A stretch of 64,000 nt of DNA from Pyrenopolyporus hunteri. Lineage: Eukaryota > Ascomycota > Sordariomycetes > Xylariales > Hypoxylaceae. The notes below the pieces were generated by a model. The model ran no database searches. It was not told the DNA's origin and saw only the letters and a program-made list of their open reading frames with translations. The stretch spans positions 3,328,124 through 3,392,123 of the forward strand of contig CADCXC010000004.1 of the NCBI GenBank assembly GCA_902806595.1. The letters are read 5' to 3'. This document shows positions 13,194-27,400 of this stretch, piece after piece; position 1 is the stretch's first letter; every line of letters starts with the position of its first letter. The translations under genes were made by a program, and so were the position numbers.

Positions 13194-14122
13194 TATTAAA
13201 ATTACTTTTATAAAATAATATAATAACCTTCGGTTTCTTTCGATTTTTACGATTATTTTATAATTATATGCTTTTTAATATAATTATTAATATAACTTTC
13301 AATATAATTTTTAATATAATTTTTAATATAATTTTCGTAATATTTTTTAATTTTTATAAAAAATTATCGTAAAAAATTATTTTATATTATTTTTCGATAA
13401 AGTTATCGTAAAAAATATTTTATATTATCGTTCGATAAAATTATCGTAAATAATTATTCGTATAATTTTTTTATATTTAATTTTAAATATATAATTCGAA
13501 AAGTTTTTCGAAAAATATTATAAAGAATGTATCGAATTAAAATTAAATTTATATAATTAAATTTATATTAATAATTAAATTTATATTTATAATTAAATTT
13601 ATATGATTTAAATCTTTTAAAAAAAATTATACGTTAAATTAAAATTAAATTTATATAATTAAATTTATATAATTCGAATCTTTCGTGTAAATTTATTTAA
13701 TTTAATTTTTTAAATTAAATTATAAATTAAATTAAAATTAAAATTATTTAATTCGATTTATTTAATTTAATTTTTTTAAATTAAATTATATATTAATTTA
13801 AAATTAAATTTATACTTATAATTAATTTAATTAATAAAATTATTTATTAAAATATAAATAACTTTAAATATAATAATTACGATATATATAACGGTTTAAT
13901 TAAATAATTTAATTAATTAAATAAAAATATAATATAAATCGTTATATATAATATATACGTAGTTAATTAATATAATATAACGTAATATAATATAATATAA
14001 TATATAATTAATATAACGTAAAAAATATAATTTATAAATTTTTATATAATTAATTTTTATTTTTTTTTTCGATTTTTTTTTTAAAAAAAATTTAAAATAA
14101 TATCTCGAAAAAACTTTAAATA
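13194..14122 (+). mobile_element. Family A repeat, copy A3
   Basis: The same order of modules as A1, from TATTAAAATTACTTTTATAA to CTTTAAATA. It is more heavily mutated than A1: the CCGTCG motifs have mostly become TTATCG and the ACGTA array has decayed to ATATA. The element is complete in length. Confidence 0.7.
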
Positions 14123-17100
14123 TTAACTTTATTTTCGAATTTATTCGAAATTTCGATTTCGTAAATTTTAATTTTAATTAAAATTTTATTTATTTTTTTA
14201 TATTTTATTAATTTTTATTACGTAAATTTTTTTCGATTTTATTTTTATATTTATTTTAATTTTTATATTATATAATCGAAATTATTTTATTCGAATAATT
14301 TTAAAATAATATAATTAAATTTAATATCGATTTAAATTAAATTTAACGTTAAATTCTTTTATTTATAAGATTTTTTACTAATATTTTTTATAAAAATAAT
14401 AAAAATAAAACGTTAATATTTCGCTAAATAAATTTGTTTTTAAATTATTTTAAATTATATTTTTTTATTTTATAATAAATAATATACGTTTATATTTTTT
14501 ATTATTATATTAAAATCTTTTATATATTTTTATAATATATTCGAAATAAAATTTTTTTTCGATATTTATTATAATTATACATATAAATTAAATTTTAATC
14601 TCGTAATTTTAAATTTTTATTTTTATTATAATTTAATTATAATTTATTTCGTCGATTTATTTTATTTTATTTAATATTTTATTAATATATAAAACCGTTT
14701 TATTCGATCTATTTTAAATTATATAATTATCGAAATTTAAAAAATACGATTTATTTTTTATAAATTATAATTTTTAAATAATTATTATATTTTTATTATA
14801 TTTATTTTTTAATATTTACGTTAATATTTTAAATATTTATATTATATTTTAATAAACGATATAAATATTTATTATTAAATATTTTTAAACGAAATATAAT
14901 TTATTAAGTTTAATTATATTTAAAATAATTCGAATTTCGTTTTAAATTAAATTATAATAAAAATCGAAAAAATTTCGAAAAAATTTTGAATTTAAAATTA
15001 TTCGATTATTATAATTTTTTATTTTTATTTTTTAAATTGCCCTTTTTTAAAAATAATAAAAAGTTTCGAAGCGTTAATATTTTTAATTTTATTTAAAATT
15101 AAAATCGTATAAATATTAAGTTTTTTTTATATTATAAAAAACCTAAATATTTTTCGTATTATTAAATATAAAATTAAATTTAATAATAATTTTTTCGTTA
15201 TTTAAACCCTTTTTAAATTAACGAAATTTATAAATATATATTTTTTTAACTTTTTTTATTATTTATTAAATTATTAAACATTTTTTTTATATTATAAATT
15301 TATTATTATAATTACGATATAATAATTAATTTTAATATATTTTTTTTCCGTTTTTATAAATAAAATTTATATATTTATTATATTTAATTTATGTTTCGTA
15401 ATAATTTATAATATATCTAAATTTAAAATATTTATAATTTTATTTTATTTTTATTTTTTTAATAAAAAATTTGTATATAAATATTTTAATTTTTTATATT
15501 AATTTATTATTATAAAATTATTATACGACTTTTAAATCGTTTATTTTTAATATTAAAATAATATATTTTATTTCGAAATTTTTATAATAAATTAATTTAA
15601 TCTATTTTATAATTTATATATTTTATTTTTTAAATTTATTTAAAAAACTTTTTAAAATTATATATATATTTTTTAATTTATTAAATTTAATGTTTTTATT
15701 ATAATAATAAAATTTTTATTTTTATTAATAATTTATAAATCGAAGGTTTTTTTTATTTTAAATTAATTTATTTTATATATTATTGTTTTTTTATAAAACG
15801 TAAAAATTATGTCGTTATTTTATAATTGTTTAATTATTACGATTTTTTATTTTTTTATAAATATATTTATTATTTATATTATTCTTTCGAAATTTCTTAT
15901 TTTTAAAATATTATTAACGTGTTTTTTATAATTTTTTTAATTTTTAAATTAATATTATTAAAATTAAAATTTATTAATTTATTAATTTTTTTATTACGAT
16001 ATTTATTTAAACTTTCGTCGAATATTAAATACGTTCGAAAAAAATAATAATATTTAACGAAACGACGTCGTTTTTATTTTTTTTTTTAATTTCGTAATGA
16101 AATTATTTATTATATTTATTAATTTTTATATTATAATTTTTTATAAAATATCGAATTTGTTTTTATATCGTTTTTTATTTATTATATAATATTTATTTAT
16201 TTTTTCGAATTTTTTTAATTATATTTATTAACGTATAAAATGAAATTTTAATTATATCGATGTTATTTTTATATGTTTATTTTCGTTTATTTATTTTATT
16301 TTATATTTTTTTTCGTTTTTTATTAAAAGTTTATTATATAATACCTTCGAGTATATTTTAATTGCGTTATTTATCGTAAAATTTATATTTTTTATTACTA
16401 TTATCGCGAATATAATAATATAATTTAATCGAATTCTTTATTAATTATTACGTAAATTATTAAATTAAATATATATATATATTATATTATTTTAATAATT
16501 AACCTGTTTTTTTTAAATTAATATATAATTATATTTTTTAAATTTTCGTATAAAAATATAAAATCGTAAAATATTTTTATTTTTATTTTTATTTTTTTAA
16601 TATTTTCGATTTTTATTAAATTTAATTTTTATTTCGCGATTTTAATTAATAAATTTTAAAATTTAAATATAAAGTTTCGATAATAGTTCGCTTTTATCGA
16701 TTTTAATATATTATTATTATTTTAAATTTTTTATATTTTTATTTTTAAATATTTATTTTAATTAATATTAACGTATAATTATTATTTTATTTTTTCGTAA
16801 ATCTATTTATATATATTTTATTTTTATTAAATTTAATATATTATCGTTAATTCAAATTTTTTATTTATTTAATAATTTATAATTTATATTAATTTATTTT
16901 AATAATTATTATTATTATCAATTAAATAATTCTTTTTATATATTATTATTACTTTTTATAATAATATCGATAATATTTATATTTTTTCGTAATAATTATA
17001 ATATTTATTTATTTGTTTATGTATTATTTTTATATCGTATATTTATATATATATTATAAAAATATAAAAGTATATTATTTTATTATTCGATAATAATTTA

Positions 17101-20100
17101 AGTAAAAATTATCGATTCGAATAAAATTTATTTCGTTATAATTTTTTTCGATTATATTATTGAACGATATAAATCTTTTTTAAAAAATTTTAAAAGTTTA
17201 CTTTTTTAATAAATATAATTAAATTTAATAAAAGAAAATTATTTAATGTTTTTTTATCTTTTTTTTATTTATTTTTTTTCGAGGTTATTTCGAAATCGAA
17301 ATATTTAATAATCGTTTATTTTATAAATTTTTTATTATAATTATCGTTTTTTAAAATAATTTTGTTATAATTTTTATATATTTATTTTTTATTTAAAAGG
17401 TTATTTTTTATTAATCGAAAGTTTATATCGGTTTCGATTATTTAATATTATTTATTTAAATAGATATTTTTTTTAAAAATTTTTATAAATAATTTTTTTT
17501 ATATTTTTTTTATATTTATTTAATTATTTTATGATTTATTTTCGTTATATATTATATATTATATATTATTATTTTTTATTATTTAAATATATATTATTAT
17601 TTTTTAATAATATATATAATATATATTTAATTTATAACTATTAAAATATGATTTATTATTAATGAATTTATAAAGTTTAATTATTTTTTCGAATAAATAT
17701 CGATAATATTTTATAAACGATATTATCGACGATATTAATTTTATTTTTTTATCCAAGTTTTTTTTATTTTTATTATATTTTTATGATATTAATTCAATTT
17801 TTTTATAAGTTATTTCGAATATATAAAATAATAATATTATTTTTAAAGTTTTATTAAAATAAATTATAATAGTTTTTATATTAAAAACTTTTAACGTTTA
17901 CGTCGATTTTAATAATTTTAGTTTTTTATATTTTATAAAAATAAAAGTTAAAATATATAAAATTATATTATATTTAATATATAAGTTTATAATAATCGAA
18001 AAAATTTATCGGAGTAACTTTTGAATTTAAAAATATATTATTATATAAAAGTTTATTTATATATAATAAATTTAACGTTAATAATAATATTTTTTAAAGC
18101 GATATTTTAAAAATTTATATTCGATTATAAGTAATTTTATTTTTTTATTACGTAATATTAATAATAATTATTTATAAATTTCGAAAAGTTATTAATAATT
18201 AATCGAAATGTGAAGATATCGTTTATTATTTAATAATTTCGATTATTATAAATAAAATCGAATTAAAATTAAATTTTAAACGAATTTAAAAAAGATATTA
18301 ATACGAAAATTCGAGGTAAAAAAAGTTTAAATTTTTTTAAACATTTTTTTTTTATTAATCGAAAAATTTTTTATTTATTAAAAATAATTACGGCGTTTTC
18401 GAAAAAAAATAATAAAACGACTATTATAATATTAATTTATTTATAAATTAAATAAATATTTTATTATTTATAATATTAATTTATTTAAAAATGTTTAATT
18501 ATTTAAATTTATTTTTATAATATTTAATATTAAACATTTTACGGTTTCGTTTCGTTATTTTTTTTTTATATATTATTTCGTTTTTTATTTTTATATTTTT
18601 TATAAATTGTTTTTTACGATATTATTTTTAATGTTATTTTATATATCGAAAGTAATTTTTTTTATAAAAATTATTTAATTATTATTTTTTTTTTCAATTT
18701 AATAAAATGTTTTCGTAATTTTTATAAATAATAAAAGTTTTAAATTTTATTTTTATTTATAAAATAAATTTAATTTTATTATATTTCGAATAATTTATAA
18801 TTATATAATATATTATTTTATATTTTTTATATTCGTATTTTAACGAAACGATTTTTAAAACGTTTTTAAGTTTATTTTTTTAATTCGCATTTATATATTA
18901 ACGTATAAATAATTATAATATTATTAATTATAATAATATTATTTTTAACGTTTTATTAATATTAATTATAATTATAATTTAAAATTTAATTATATAAAAT
19001 TAAATAATTTGTTTCGAATTATACGTTTTAATAATTATTATTTTTACGATCGTTTTAAAATTTTTTTTATTTAAATATTATTTAATATTTTAAAGTTTTT
19101 TATTTTTTATTAACGTATACGTTTTTTATAATCGTAATAATTTTATTTATTTTAAATAGTAATATTTATATTATTATTTTTTATTATTTATATTATTAAT
19201 ACATTAAAATATATATTATATTTATTAATTTTATATATAAATTTATATATAATCGTGTTAATATATAATGTATATTTTATGTATTTTTTTAATCGATTTA
19301 ATTTTAATTATATTTTTTATTACTTATTTTATTATATTTTATTTATTTTAAAGATGTAAAATATAAAGAATCAATTATTAGTTTTACTTTAATTAAATTA
19401 TTTTAATGGTATAAGTTTTATATAAATGTATATATTATTTTAAAAGTTATTTAAATATAAAGTTAATTTTATATAGATGTTAAAAAATGTTAAAAAGTGT
19501 TAAAGGGGTATGTAACCGTAAATAGGGATTATATAATTATTTCGAGTTATTATTTATATTTATATAAATTTAAATATATATTTAAATAATTTTTAAAATA
19601 ATGTATGTATCGATATAAAATTTATATTATTAAAAAGGTTTAATTAAAGCGAAATTAACGATTTATTTTTTATATTTTATATTTTTAAAATAAATGGGAT
19701 ATAATAAAATAAATCGTAAAAGGTATAATGGGATATATGTAATTTAAAATGTATAAAAAATTTAATTAAAAAAGTGTATTCGTTTTCGAAAAAATTATTT
19801 AATTTATTGTATTTTTGTATGAAAATCCGTTAATAAAGTCGAATAAAGGGTAAGAAATGTATTTTTTATATTAATAATACGGATAAAAGCCCGATAATAA
19901 AAATAAATAATACGAATATTAATGCTTTTACTTTTTAAATAATATTTTTAATATTAACGATATTTTAAATACGTTTATATTTTATATTTTAAGTTATTAT
20001 TATTTAAAAGTTTTTATAAATAATTAAATTATAATAATTATATTAATTATATTAATAAATAACGTTAATTTATAATAAGTAATTATATTTTTTATTTTTA

Positions 20101-20160
20101 AAATATTAATTATATATTAAAAAATTAAAATTTTTAAATTATATTTATATTTATTTATAA
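14123..20160. mobile_element. Long decayed repeat D, copy D1, interrupted by P1
   Basis: This block of about 6 kb of RIP-mutated DNA is at least partly repetitive. Positions 16440-16720, 16955-17010 and 18935-20155 recur in the same order at 54080-54865. The second copy lacks about 1.9 kb (17010-18935), so one is a deletion derivative or the other holds an insertion. Foldback element P1 (19159-19933) is a later insertion. The left boundary is set only by the end of A3. No domain is readable and the class is unknown. Residual G outside CpG exceeds C across much of it. Confidence 0.5.
19159..19933. mobile_element. Foldback element P1, RIP-mutated
   Basis: This copy of the P family is about 775 bp long and matches P5 (56761-57517) along its length once transitions are allowed. 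Matches include the outer ends, the unequal subterminal segments, the inverted inner arms and the central GGGGTATG...ACCG remnant near 19505-19520. It is flanked by TTTAAATA (19151-19158 and 19934-19941). The D2 copy near 54655 shows the uninterrupted site. RIP here mainly removed C on the plus strand, leaving G-rich remnants such as TAAAGCGAAATTAACG. Confidence 0.75.
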
Positions 20161-20162
20161 AA

Positions 20163-20659
20163 TGTTTTAATTTTTTTTTATTATTTAATAAAAAATTACG
20201 TTTCGAATTTTTTTTTATTTTTTTTTATATTACGATTTTTTATAAATTACGAGAAATAAAAAAAATTGAAAAAAACTTTTATACGTTATTTTCTTTAAAT
20301 TATAAAATAAATTTAAAAAATTTCCTTTTCGAAAAATACGTTTATTTAATTTTTAAAAAATATTTAAATTTATGTTTTATTAAAAAATAAAAATATAATT
20401 ATATAATAAAAATTAATAATAAAAATAATATTTTATATAAAATATTTAATAATTATTAAAATGAAAATTAATTTATATAATAAATAATATAATAAATAAT
20501 ATAAATAATAAATAATATAATTAATATAATATAATAAAAATAATTATTATTATTTTTATTTTATATTTATTTTTTTATTTTTAATATTTTATAAAAAAAT
20601 ATTATATAATTTAAAAAAATCGATTTATTTTAATTTTATATTATAATTTTTTAAAATTA

Positions 20660-20698
<39 letters not shown>

Positions 20699-21207
20699 CG
20701 TAAATTTAAAAACGAAATCGTTTATTTAAAATAAAAAAATTATTTTTTAGTAATCGAAATATTTATAAAATCGATAATATTATTATATTTTTAAAAAATA
20801 TTTTAAAATTATTATTAATTATATTTTTAAGGATAAAATATACGAATCGATTTATTTTTAAAATTTCGAAAAATTACGGATTATATTATTATATAAAATA
20901 AATAAATAAATATTTAAAATTTATTTCGTAAAATTAAAAAAAATTTTATTATAAAATAAAGTTTTTTATTTATATAATAATCGAAATAAATTAAAAAATT
21001 ATAATATTAAAATATAATTATAGTTTTTTATTTTAAAAATCGATATAAAATTTTTACGATCGAATATTATATATATATTTATATTTAAAAAATACATTTT
21101 TAATATTATCGATTAATAAAAAAGTTCTTTAATCGTAATTATTTATTTTTTTATACGAAAATTAAAAAATAAAATTTTTAAAAATAATATAAAATTATTT
21201 ATAATTA
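20163..21207 (+). mobile_element. Repeat E, copy E1, left part
   Basis: The left end of a non-LTR repeat whose other copy is the reverse complement at 50168-52370. It opens with a hairpin-type block (about 20180-20290) around ATTACG...AATTACGAG. A short version of the 12-bp AATAATATAATA array (about 20476-20540) and an (ATT)n tract (20656-20699) follow. Element G1 interrupts E1 at 21208, and E1 resumes at 22335. The uninterrupted order is visible in E2. No coding potential is visible. Confidence 0.65.
20656..20699. repeat. (ATT)n microsatellite in E1
   Basis: This uninterrupted trinucleotide tract has a counterpart in E2, the (AAT)n tract at 51215-51243, which confirms the alignment of E1 with inverted E2. 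Confidence 0.85.
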
Positions 21208-21486
21208 TGTCGTACGAAATGTTTAATAATAAACTTTTTAAAAAAATTATTATATATAATTAAAAAAATAATTATAAATTTCGATAAAGTAATTAATAAA
21301 TAATTAATAAATTTATCGTAAATTATAATTAATTAAATTTAATTTAAATCAACCGTATATAATTTAATACATTTTAATAAATTTTATAAAATAATGATTT
21401 TTTTATTAAATATATTTTCTTACGAATTTATTTATTCAAAAATTAAAACGATTATATAATTTTATTTTTTTTAATAATTATTTTAA

Positions 21487-21712
21487 TTTAATTTTATTAT
21501 TAATTTTATTATTAATTTTATTATTAATTTTATTATTAATTTTATTATTAATTTTATTATTAATTTTATTATTAATTTTATTATTAATTTTATTATTAAT
21601 TTTATTATTAATTTTATTATTAATTTTATTATTAATTTTATTATTAATTTTATTATTAATTTTATTATTAATCTTATTATTAATTTTATTATTAATTTTA
21701 TTATTAATTAAA
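21487..21712. repeat. 12-bp satellite array (TTATTATTAATT)n
   Basis: About 19 nearly perfect copies lie in G1, with one C variant near 21672. The same position in G2 (about 49832-49875) has only about four copies on the opposite strand, so the array expanded or contracted after the two insertions separated. Confidence 0.9.
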
Positions 21713-22184
21713 TTACGATTTTAATACGATTTTTATATATTTACGATTTCTTCGATACTTTATAATTTATACGATTTTTATACCTTATAATTGATTCGAT
21801 TTTTATATTTTACGATTTATATAATTTTTATATTTTACGATTTATACGATTTTTATATATTTACGATTTATATATTTATAATTTATACAATTTCCATATT
21901 ATACGATTTATTTAATATTTTACGATTTATTTTATATTATATAATTTATATAATTTTTATAAATTTACGATTTATACGATTTTTATATTTTATAATCTAA
22001 TCGATTTTTATATTATATAATCTATATAATTTTTATATTATATAATTTATACGATTTTTATACCTTAAAATTTATTTATATATATAAATATAAATACTTT
22101 ATACGAAATATTATTTTTTTTATTTTTTTTAAAAATAAATAATTATATATATTTTTCGAACGAAATTTTTTCGAGTTTTTTTTA

Positions 22185-22334
22185 TTTCTTTTTAAAAAAT
22201 TATATTTCGAGGTTTTTTTTATATTTTTTTTAATCCCCGTAATTTATATAAAGCCGTAATAAAAAAATATATAAAAAAAATATCGAAATATAATTTTGTT
22301 AAAAAAAAATAAAAAAAAACCCGGAAAATTTTTA
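22185..22334. repeat. Hairpin-forming end block of G1
   Basis: The arms read ATTATATTTCGAGGTTTTTT going in and AAAAATATCGAAATATAATT coming out. The spacer is CCCCGTAATTTATATAAAG. Equivalent blocks occur at 49422-49570, 52250-52345, 62310-62443 and, more decayed, 20180-20290. The CpG-containing spacer is the best conserved part across copies. Confidence 0.65.
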
Positions 22335-23107
22335 ATAAAATTATATAATTCGATAATATTTATTATAAAATATTATATATTTTTATTTTTTTAATTTTAA
22401 ATATTTAATTTTATTATTAAAAATGTATAAAATATTAAAATTTTATTAAAATAAAATAAAATATTATAAAAAATAATTAATAATTAAAAGTAAAAATAAT
22501 TAATTAAAATTTTAATTTATATAATCGATATTATAAAATTAAATAATTTAATTATAATAATATACGTATAAAATTATTAAAAAATTAAGAATATAAAATT
22601 AATATTATTCGTATTATAAAATATTATTAATCGATTACGTATTTAATAAATAATTAATTTAATTAAAAAAAATTAAAATAAAAATAATTAATAATATTTT
22701 TAATAATTTAAATATTATCGATTAAAATATAATAAATATAATAAATTAAATTATAATCGATATTATTATTATTTAAAACGAAAAAATTTAAAAATAATTA
22801 ATATATTTTAAAATAATTTAAATAATAAATAATAATAAATATTATTTCGAATAATTTCGAAATTATATAAAATTATATAAACGATTAAATTTATAAAATT
22901 ATTAAAAATTAAATTTTTATATTTAAATAATAAAATATATAATAAATAAATAAAAAAAATTTAAATATATATTATAAAAAAAAATTAAATAAATAATAAA
23001 ATTAATTTCGAAAAAATAATAATCGTATATTCGAAATAATTATATTAAATATTATTAATAATATATTTAAATATTAAATCGAATTATTTTCGTTATTATT
23101 ATAATTA
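22335..23107 (+). mobile_element. Repeat E, copy E1, continuation after G1
   Basis: Positions 22335-22925 match the reverse complement of about 50200-50720 in E2, closing the gap made by G1. The final stretch (22926-23107) has no counterpart in E2 because E2 is bounded there by G2. It ends at the target duplication of element F. No open frame remains. Confidence 0.6.
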
Positions 23108-23112
23108 AAAAT

Positions 23113-23372
23113 TTTTACGTTATATAATGTTTAATTTTTAAAAAATTAAAATAAAAACGATACGAGTAATTTTTTAAAGGTGTATAAAAAAGTATATTAT
23201 AAAAAAGTATACGAAACTTTTATTTATTTATGGAAAAAAGTTTTTTTTTTATAAGCGTTATTAATTAAATAATGCGTAAAGTTATAAATTAATATAAAAT
23301 TTAAAGATATATATTTTTAATACGTATATATTATTTAACTTTTAATGTTTTAATCGTTTACGTTTCGTAACA
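23113..23372 (+). repeat. Left LTR of element F
   Basis: This LTR starts TTTTACGTTATATAATG and ends TTTCGTAACA. The inner end keeps the canonical CA. The outer start aligns to TTTCACG in the partner rather than to TG, which RIP alone does not explain. Differences between the two LTRs are almost all transitions. Confidence 0.85.
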
Positions 23373-24059
23373 TACCTTTTTAATAACGTTATATTAATAA
23401 AATATATTTTTATTTATTACTTTATTTTTTTTATATTTTTATTTATTCCTTAATATATAATTTTTTCGATAAATATAATAAAGGAAATTTTATTTAATAA
23501 AATACGCGTTTTATAAACCGTATACGTTATTTTAACGATATAATTTATTATTATTTTAATTAATTAAATCGTTATATTTAATTAATTATTAATATTTTTT
23601 AAAAATTTTAAAAATTTTTTTAATAATTTAAAAAATATCGTAAATATTTTTACGATTTTTCGAATATTTATTTAAAAAAATTTTAAATAGTAAAATACGC
23701 GGTTATTTATATAAATAATCGTTTTTTTTATTTTTTTATTTTTTAAATCTTTTTAAAAACATATATTAATTTTTTTTCCGGTTTTTTTTATTATATTATT
23801 AAAAATTTTTATTTATAATTTTTTAACTTATTTTAAAACGTAATTTTTAAATTTTTCGGTATTAATATTATCATTTAATCGTATATAAGATTTTTTTTTA
23901 AATATTATTTTATATTATAATAATTTTTATTAACGTGTTATTGTAAATTTATTATAAGTTATATATTTAAACGTAAAGTTTTAATTATTATTTATATTAT
24001 TAATACGTGCGAAATTAAACGCGTTCGTATTAATTTATCGTAGTTAAAAATTTAATTCG

Positions 24060-24440
24060 ATTAAAATAATGTTAATATCGGTTATATTATCGCTTTTAGC
24101 TTTTTTATTACGGGTATTTTTTTTGTTAAAGTAATTACTTTTATTAATGGTACGGTGATTTTTAACCCGGTGTTCTCGGCGTTTTAATAGTTAAATTTTT
24201 TATTCGTAGGTTTTTTTAATCTCGATATTTACGGTAATTTTAATCAAAGTATCTTATTTACGGGCGGGGTGGATAAGGTGGTTATCGATTTATTTACTAT
24301 TTCGTAACGCGTTATTTTTTTAAGTGGAGTTAAAAGCGGCTGTAAAGGTACCCTTAAAATCGGTGAAAAGTAACGGATTCGATTAAACGTTATTATTTTA
24401 TGCGAAATATTTTATTTTAGGTAGATACGTAATATTTTAA
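24060..24440. other. Less-mutated patch inside element F
   Basis: This stretch keeps many G and C outside CpG, for example ACGGGCGGGGTGGATAAGG, TAACCCGGTGTTCTCGGCG and AAGCGGCTGTAAAGGTACCC. It still lacks an open frame on either strand, so it is a weakly mutated piece of the internal region rather than a gene. It is the best place to look for homology to a known retrotransposon. Confidence 0.6.
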
Positions 24441-27400
24441 TCGGTTATTTTATTAAAAAGTGTTACGAAACGATTAATTATAAATTACGTTATTAATTAT
24501 ATATAAATTAATATTTATACGTTTTTATGTAAATAATTTTTTTTTTATAATTTTTTATTATTTATTAATTATTAATCGATAAATCGTTAAAAATTATTTT
24601 AATAATTCGTCGATTAATTTAAGTTCGAATTTTTAAAAATTAAAAAATAAATTTATCGTTTTTTATATATATATTACGTTAATTTATTAATTTTTTTTTA
24701 AATATTACGTATTATATTATTACGATATATATTGTTTTTTAAAATTACGAATAAAAAATTTAAATCGAATAATTAATTTATTTATTTTATTATTAATGGT
24801 AAAAATAAAATTTTTATTTGTCGTTTTTTAATTATATTACGAAAAAGTTTCCACTTTAAAATAAATTCGTTAAAATTATTTAATCGGGTGTATATTACGT
24901 TAAATAAATTAATTAAATACGTTTTTTAACGAATTTTTTCGATTTTATAATTTTTTATCGAAATAAATTTTTCGTAATAAATTATTAATATAAATGGTTT
25001 AAAAAATTAATTAATTAAACATTATAAATAATTATTTTAATAATATAATATAAATATATTATAATTAAAATAATTATAATATATTTTATTAAGAATTAAT
25101 TTTATTTAATTAAAAGTATTATTTTTTATTTTATTTATTTTTAATTTAATAAATCGTAAATATTTTATAAGTTAAATAATAATTTAAAATATTCGAAAAC
25201 TTATTTTAATAAATTTTTAATAAGTTTATTTACTAGTATTTAATCGATAAATAAGTAAATTACTCGAAAAAAATTAATTTTATATTTTTATCGTAATTAT
25301 ATATTATAAATATTTATATGTTTTAATTTAATAATAATTTTTTAATTTTCTTTTATTATTAATTTAATCGTTTATTAATTATTATTATAAATTTTTTAAT
25401 TTTTTTTAAGTCGAATTTTATATTTTTAAATAAATATTTTATAATTATAATTTTTTTCGTTAATTCGAATAAAACGAATAATTTAACTTTAATTATTAAA
25501 GTCGTTACGATAATTTAATAAATTAATTTTTATATTATCGAATCGTTAAATAAATATATTATATATTTTTAAATCGATTTTTTAATTTTTATATCGTTAA
25601 TGTACGACGTATTTTTTACGATTTATAAAGTTTACGATTCGACGTTTTTATTTTTATATTTAATATTTAAATAATGCGTAATATATAAATATTTAATTAT
25701 TTAATTTATTATTTTAAAATATTCGAGTTTAAAGTTTATTAAAAATATTAAAAGTTTAATTATTATAAATGTAATATTCGATTTTATTATAATCGTTATA
25801 TAAAATATTAATTTAATACGTTTTTAGTAATTTTTTATTACGTTTATTATAATAATATTTTTATATTTTAAAAAGTTATTAATTAAAAACGACGTTATCG
25901 ATATTTAATTATTTTTAATAAAATTAAAACGTTATACGATTTTTTCGATATAAAAGTCGTAAAATAATGTAATCGTTTTTTTAATTCGATTTTTAATTAT
26001 TTTAATTTTTAAATATTATTTTATAGAATTTAATTTTTTAATCTTTTAAATTATTTTTATATTATTTATAATTTTTTAAATTTTATATTTATTAATATAA
26101 TAATATATTAATAATATATTATTTATATATATTAATACGTAAATTCGATAATTACGTATATAAAAAAAGTACGATTTTTTTAGGGATAATTCGAATTTTT
26201 AACTTTTTAAGATTTTTTTAATCTTTTTATATTATAATAAAGGTAAGTTTTTTAATTCGTATAAAATTTTATAAAGTAAAGTATATTTTTTTAATTATTT
26301 AAATCTATCGGGGAATTTTATAATTATAAATTTATATTTTTTTTTTCGTATTTAAAAACGTATTTTTAACGTCGAATTAATCGATTTTTAAATCGAATTA
26401 TGTAATTATAATTATTATAATCTTAAATAATTTTATAACGAATATAATAACGTATATATTTTAAAACGTTATATTTTAACGATTACTTCAAACGATTAAT
26501 TATAATTTATAAATTTTTAAATACTTATTTTAATCGAATTTATATATGAAAACTTATTTTATAAGAAGTGGTTTAATTTATATTAAATTAATTTTAACGA
26601 TTTTTTAAATTCGATTAATATTAAAAATTTATATTTTTTTTTTACGTTTTTAACGAAACGATTTTTTAGTAAATATTTATTTAAATCGAATTATTTTTTC
26701 GGTATTAGTTTTAAAAAATCTTTTCGATAAATACGTAATTTATTAAAAGTTATTTTAATTTATATAAAACTACTTTAATTAAATATTATTATAATTATTA
26801 TATATAACGTTTAATATTTTTGATTGTTTTTTTATATAACCTTTTATTAATTAAATATAAAAATATTAAAGAAATTTAATTAATAATAATTATTAGGTAA
26901 GGTAATTAAATTTTTTTTATAAAACGTTATAATAAAAACGATATTATTTTCGAAAATTTCGTTATTTTAATTATTAAATTTTTTATTTTTTTATTTTCGG
27001 TTTTTTTTATTCGTTGAAAGGTAAATTTTTTTAATATATAGTCGATGTTTTTTACGTTTTAATTTATTACTTATTTAATATTTTTTCGAATTTATATTAT
27101 TTTTTATATTTTCGATTTTTAATATTTTTTGAGAAAAATTCGAATTATCGAATAATTTCGTAATTTTAAAATCGATTTTTTAATTAATTTTTATCGAGTT
27201 TTCGTCGATAATTACGATGTTTTTTTAAGTATTTCCTACATTAATAATTTTTACTTTAGATTTTAATATTTTACGAAGAGTTAAAAATTTATATAATTTA
27301 TTTTAAAATTAATCGTTAAGTAATTTAATTATCGTTACGTTATTTTTAATTAATATAAAGTTTTTTACCGATATATTAATTATATTTTTTTATACGTTTT

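Larger units (their letters stand above)
21208..22334 (+). mobile_element. Element G, copy G1, inserted in E1
   Basis: This element of about 1.1 kb breaks E1 cleanly. The E2 copy reads straight across the site (TTTATAATTATAATAAAATT). G1 begins at GTCGTACGAAAT. It contains a 12-bp satellite array (21487-21712), then imperfect repeats of about 25 bp built on ATACGATTTTTATA (about 21720-22075). It ends in a long hairpin-type block (about 22185-22334) whose loop carries CCCCGTAATTTATATAAAG. The open frame at 21791-22000 is only the translation of the 25-bp repeats and is not a gene. Related copies lie at 42797-43020, 49422-50168 and 61778-62443. Confidence 0.65.

Noticed and set aside
21791..22000. 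69-codon open frame rich in Y, I, F and D
   Set aside because: It is the direct translation of the 25-bp repeats in G1. The same pattern appears in G3.
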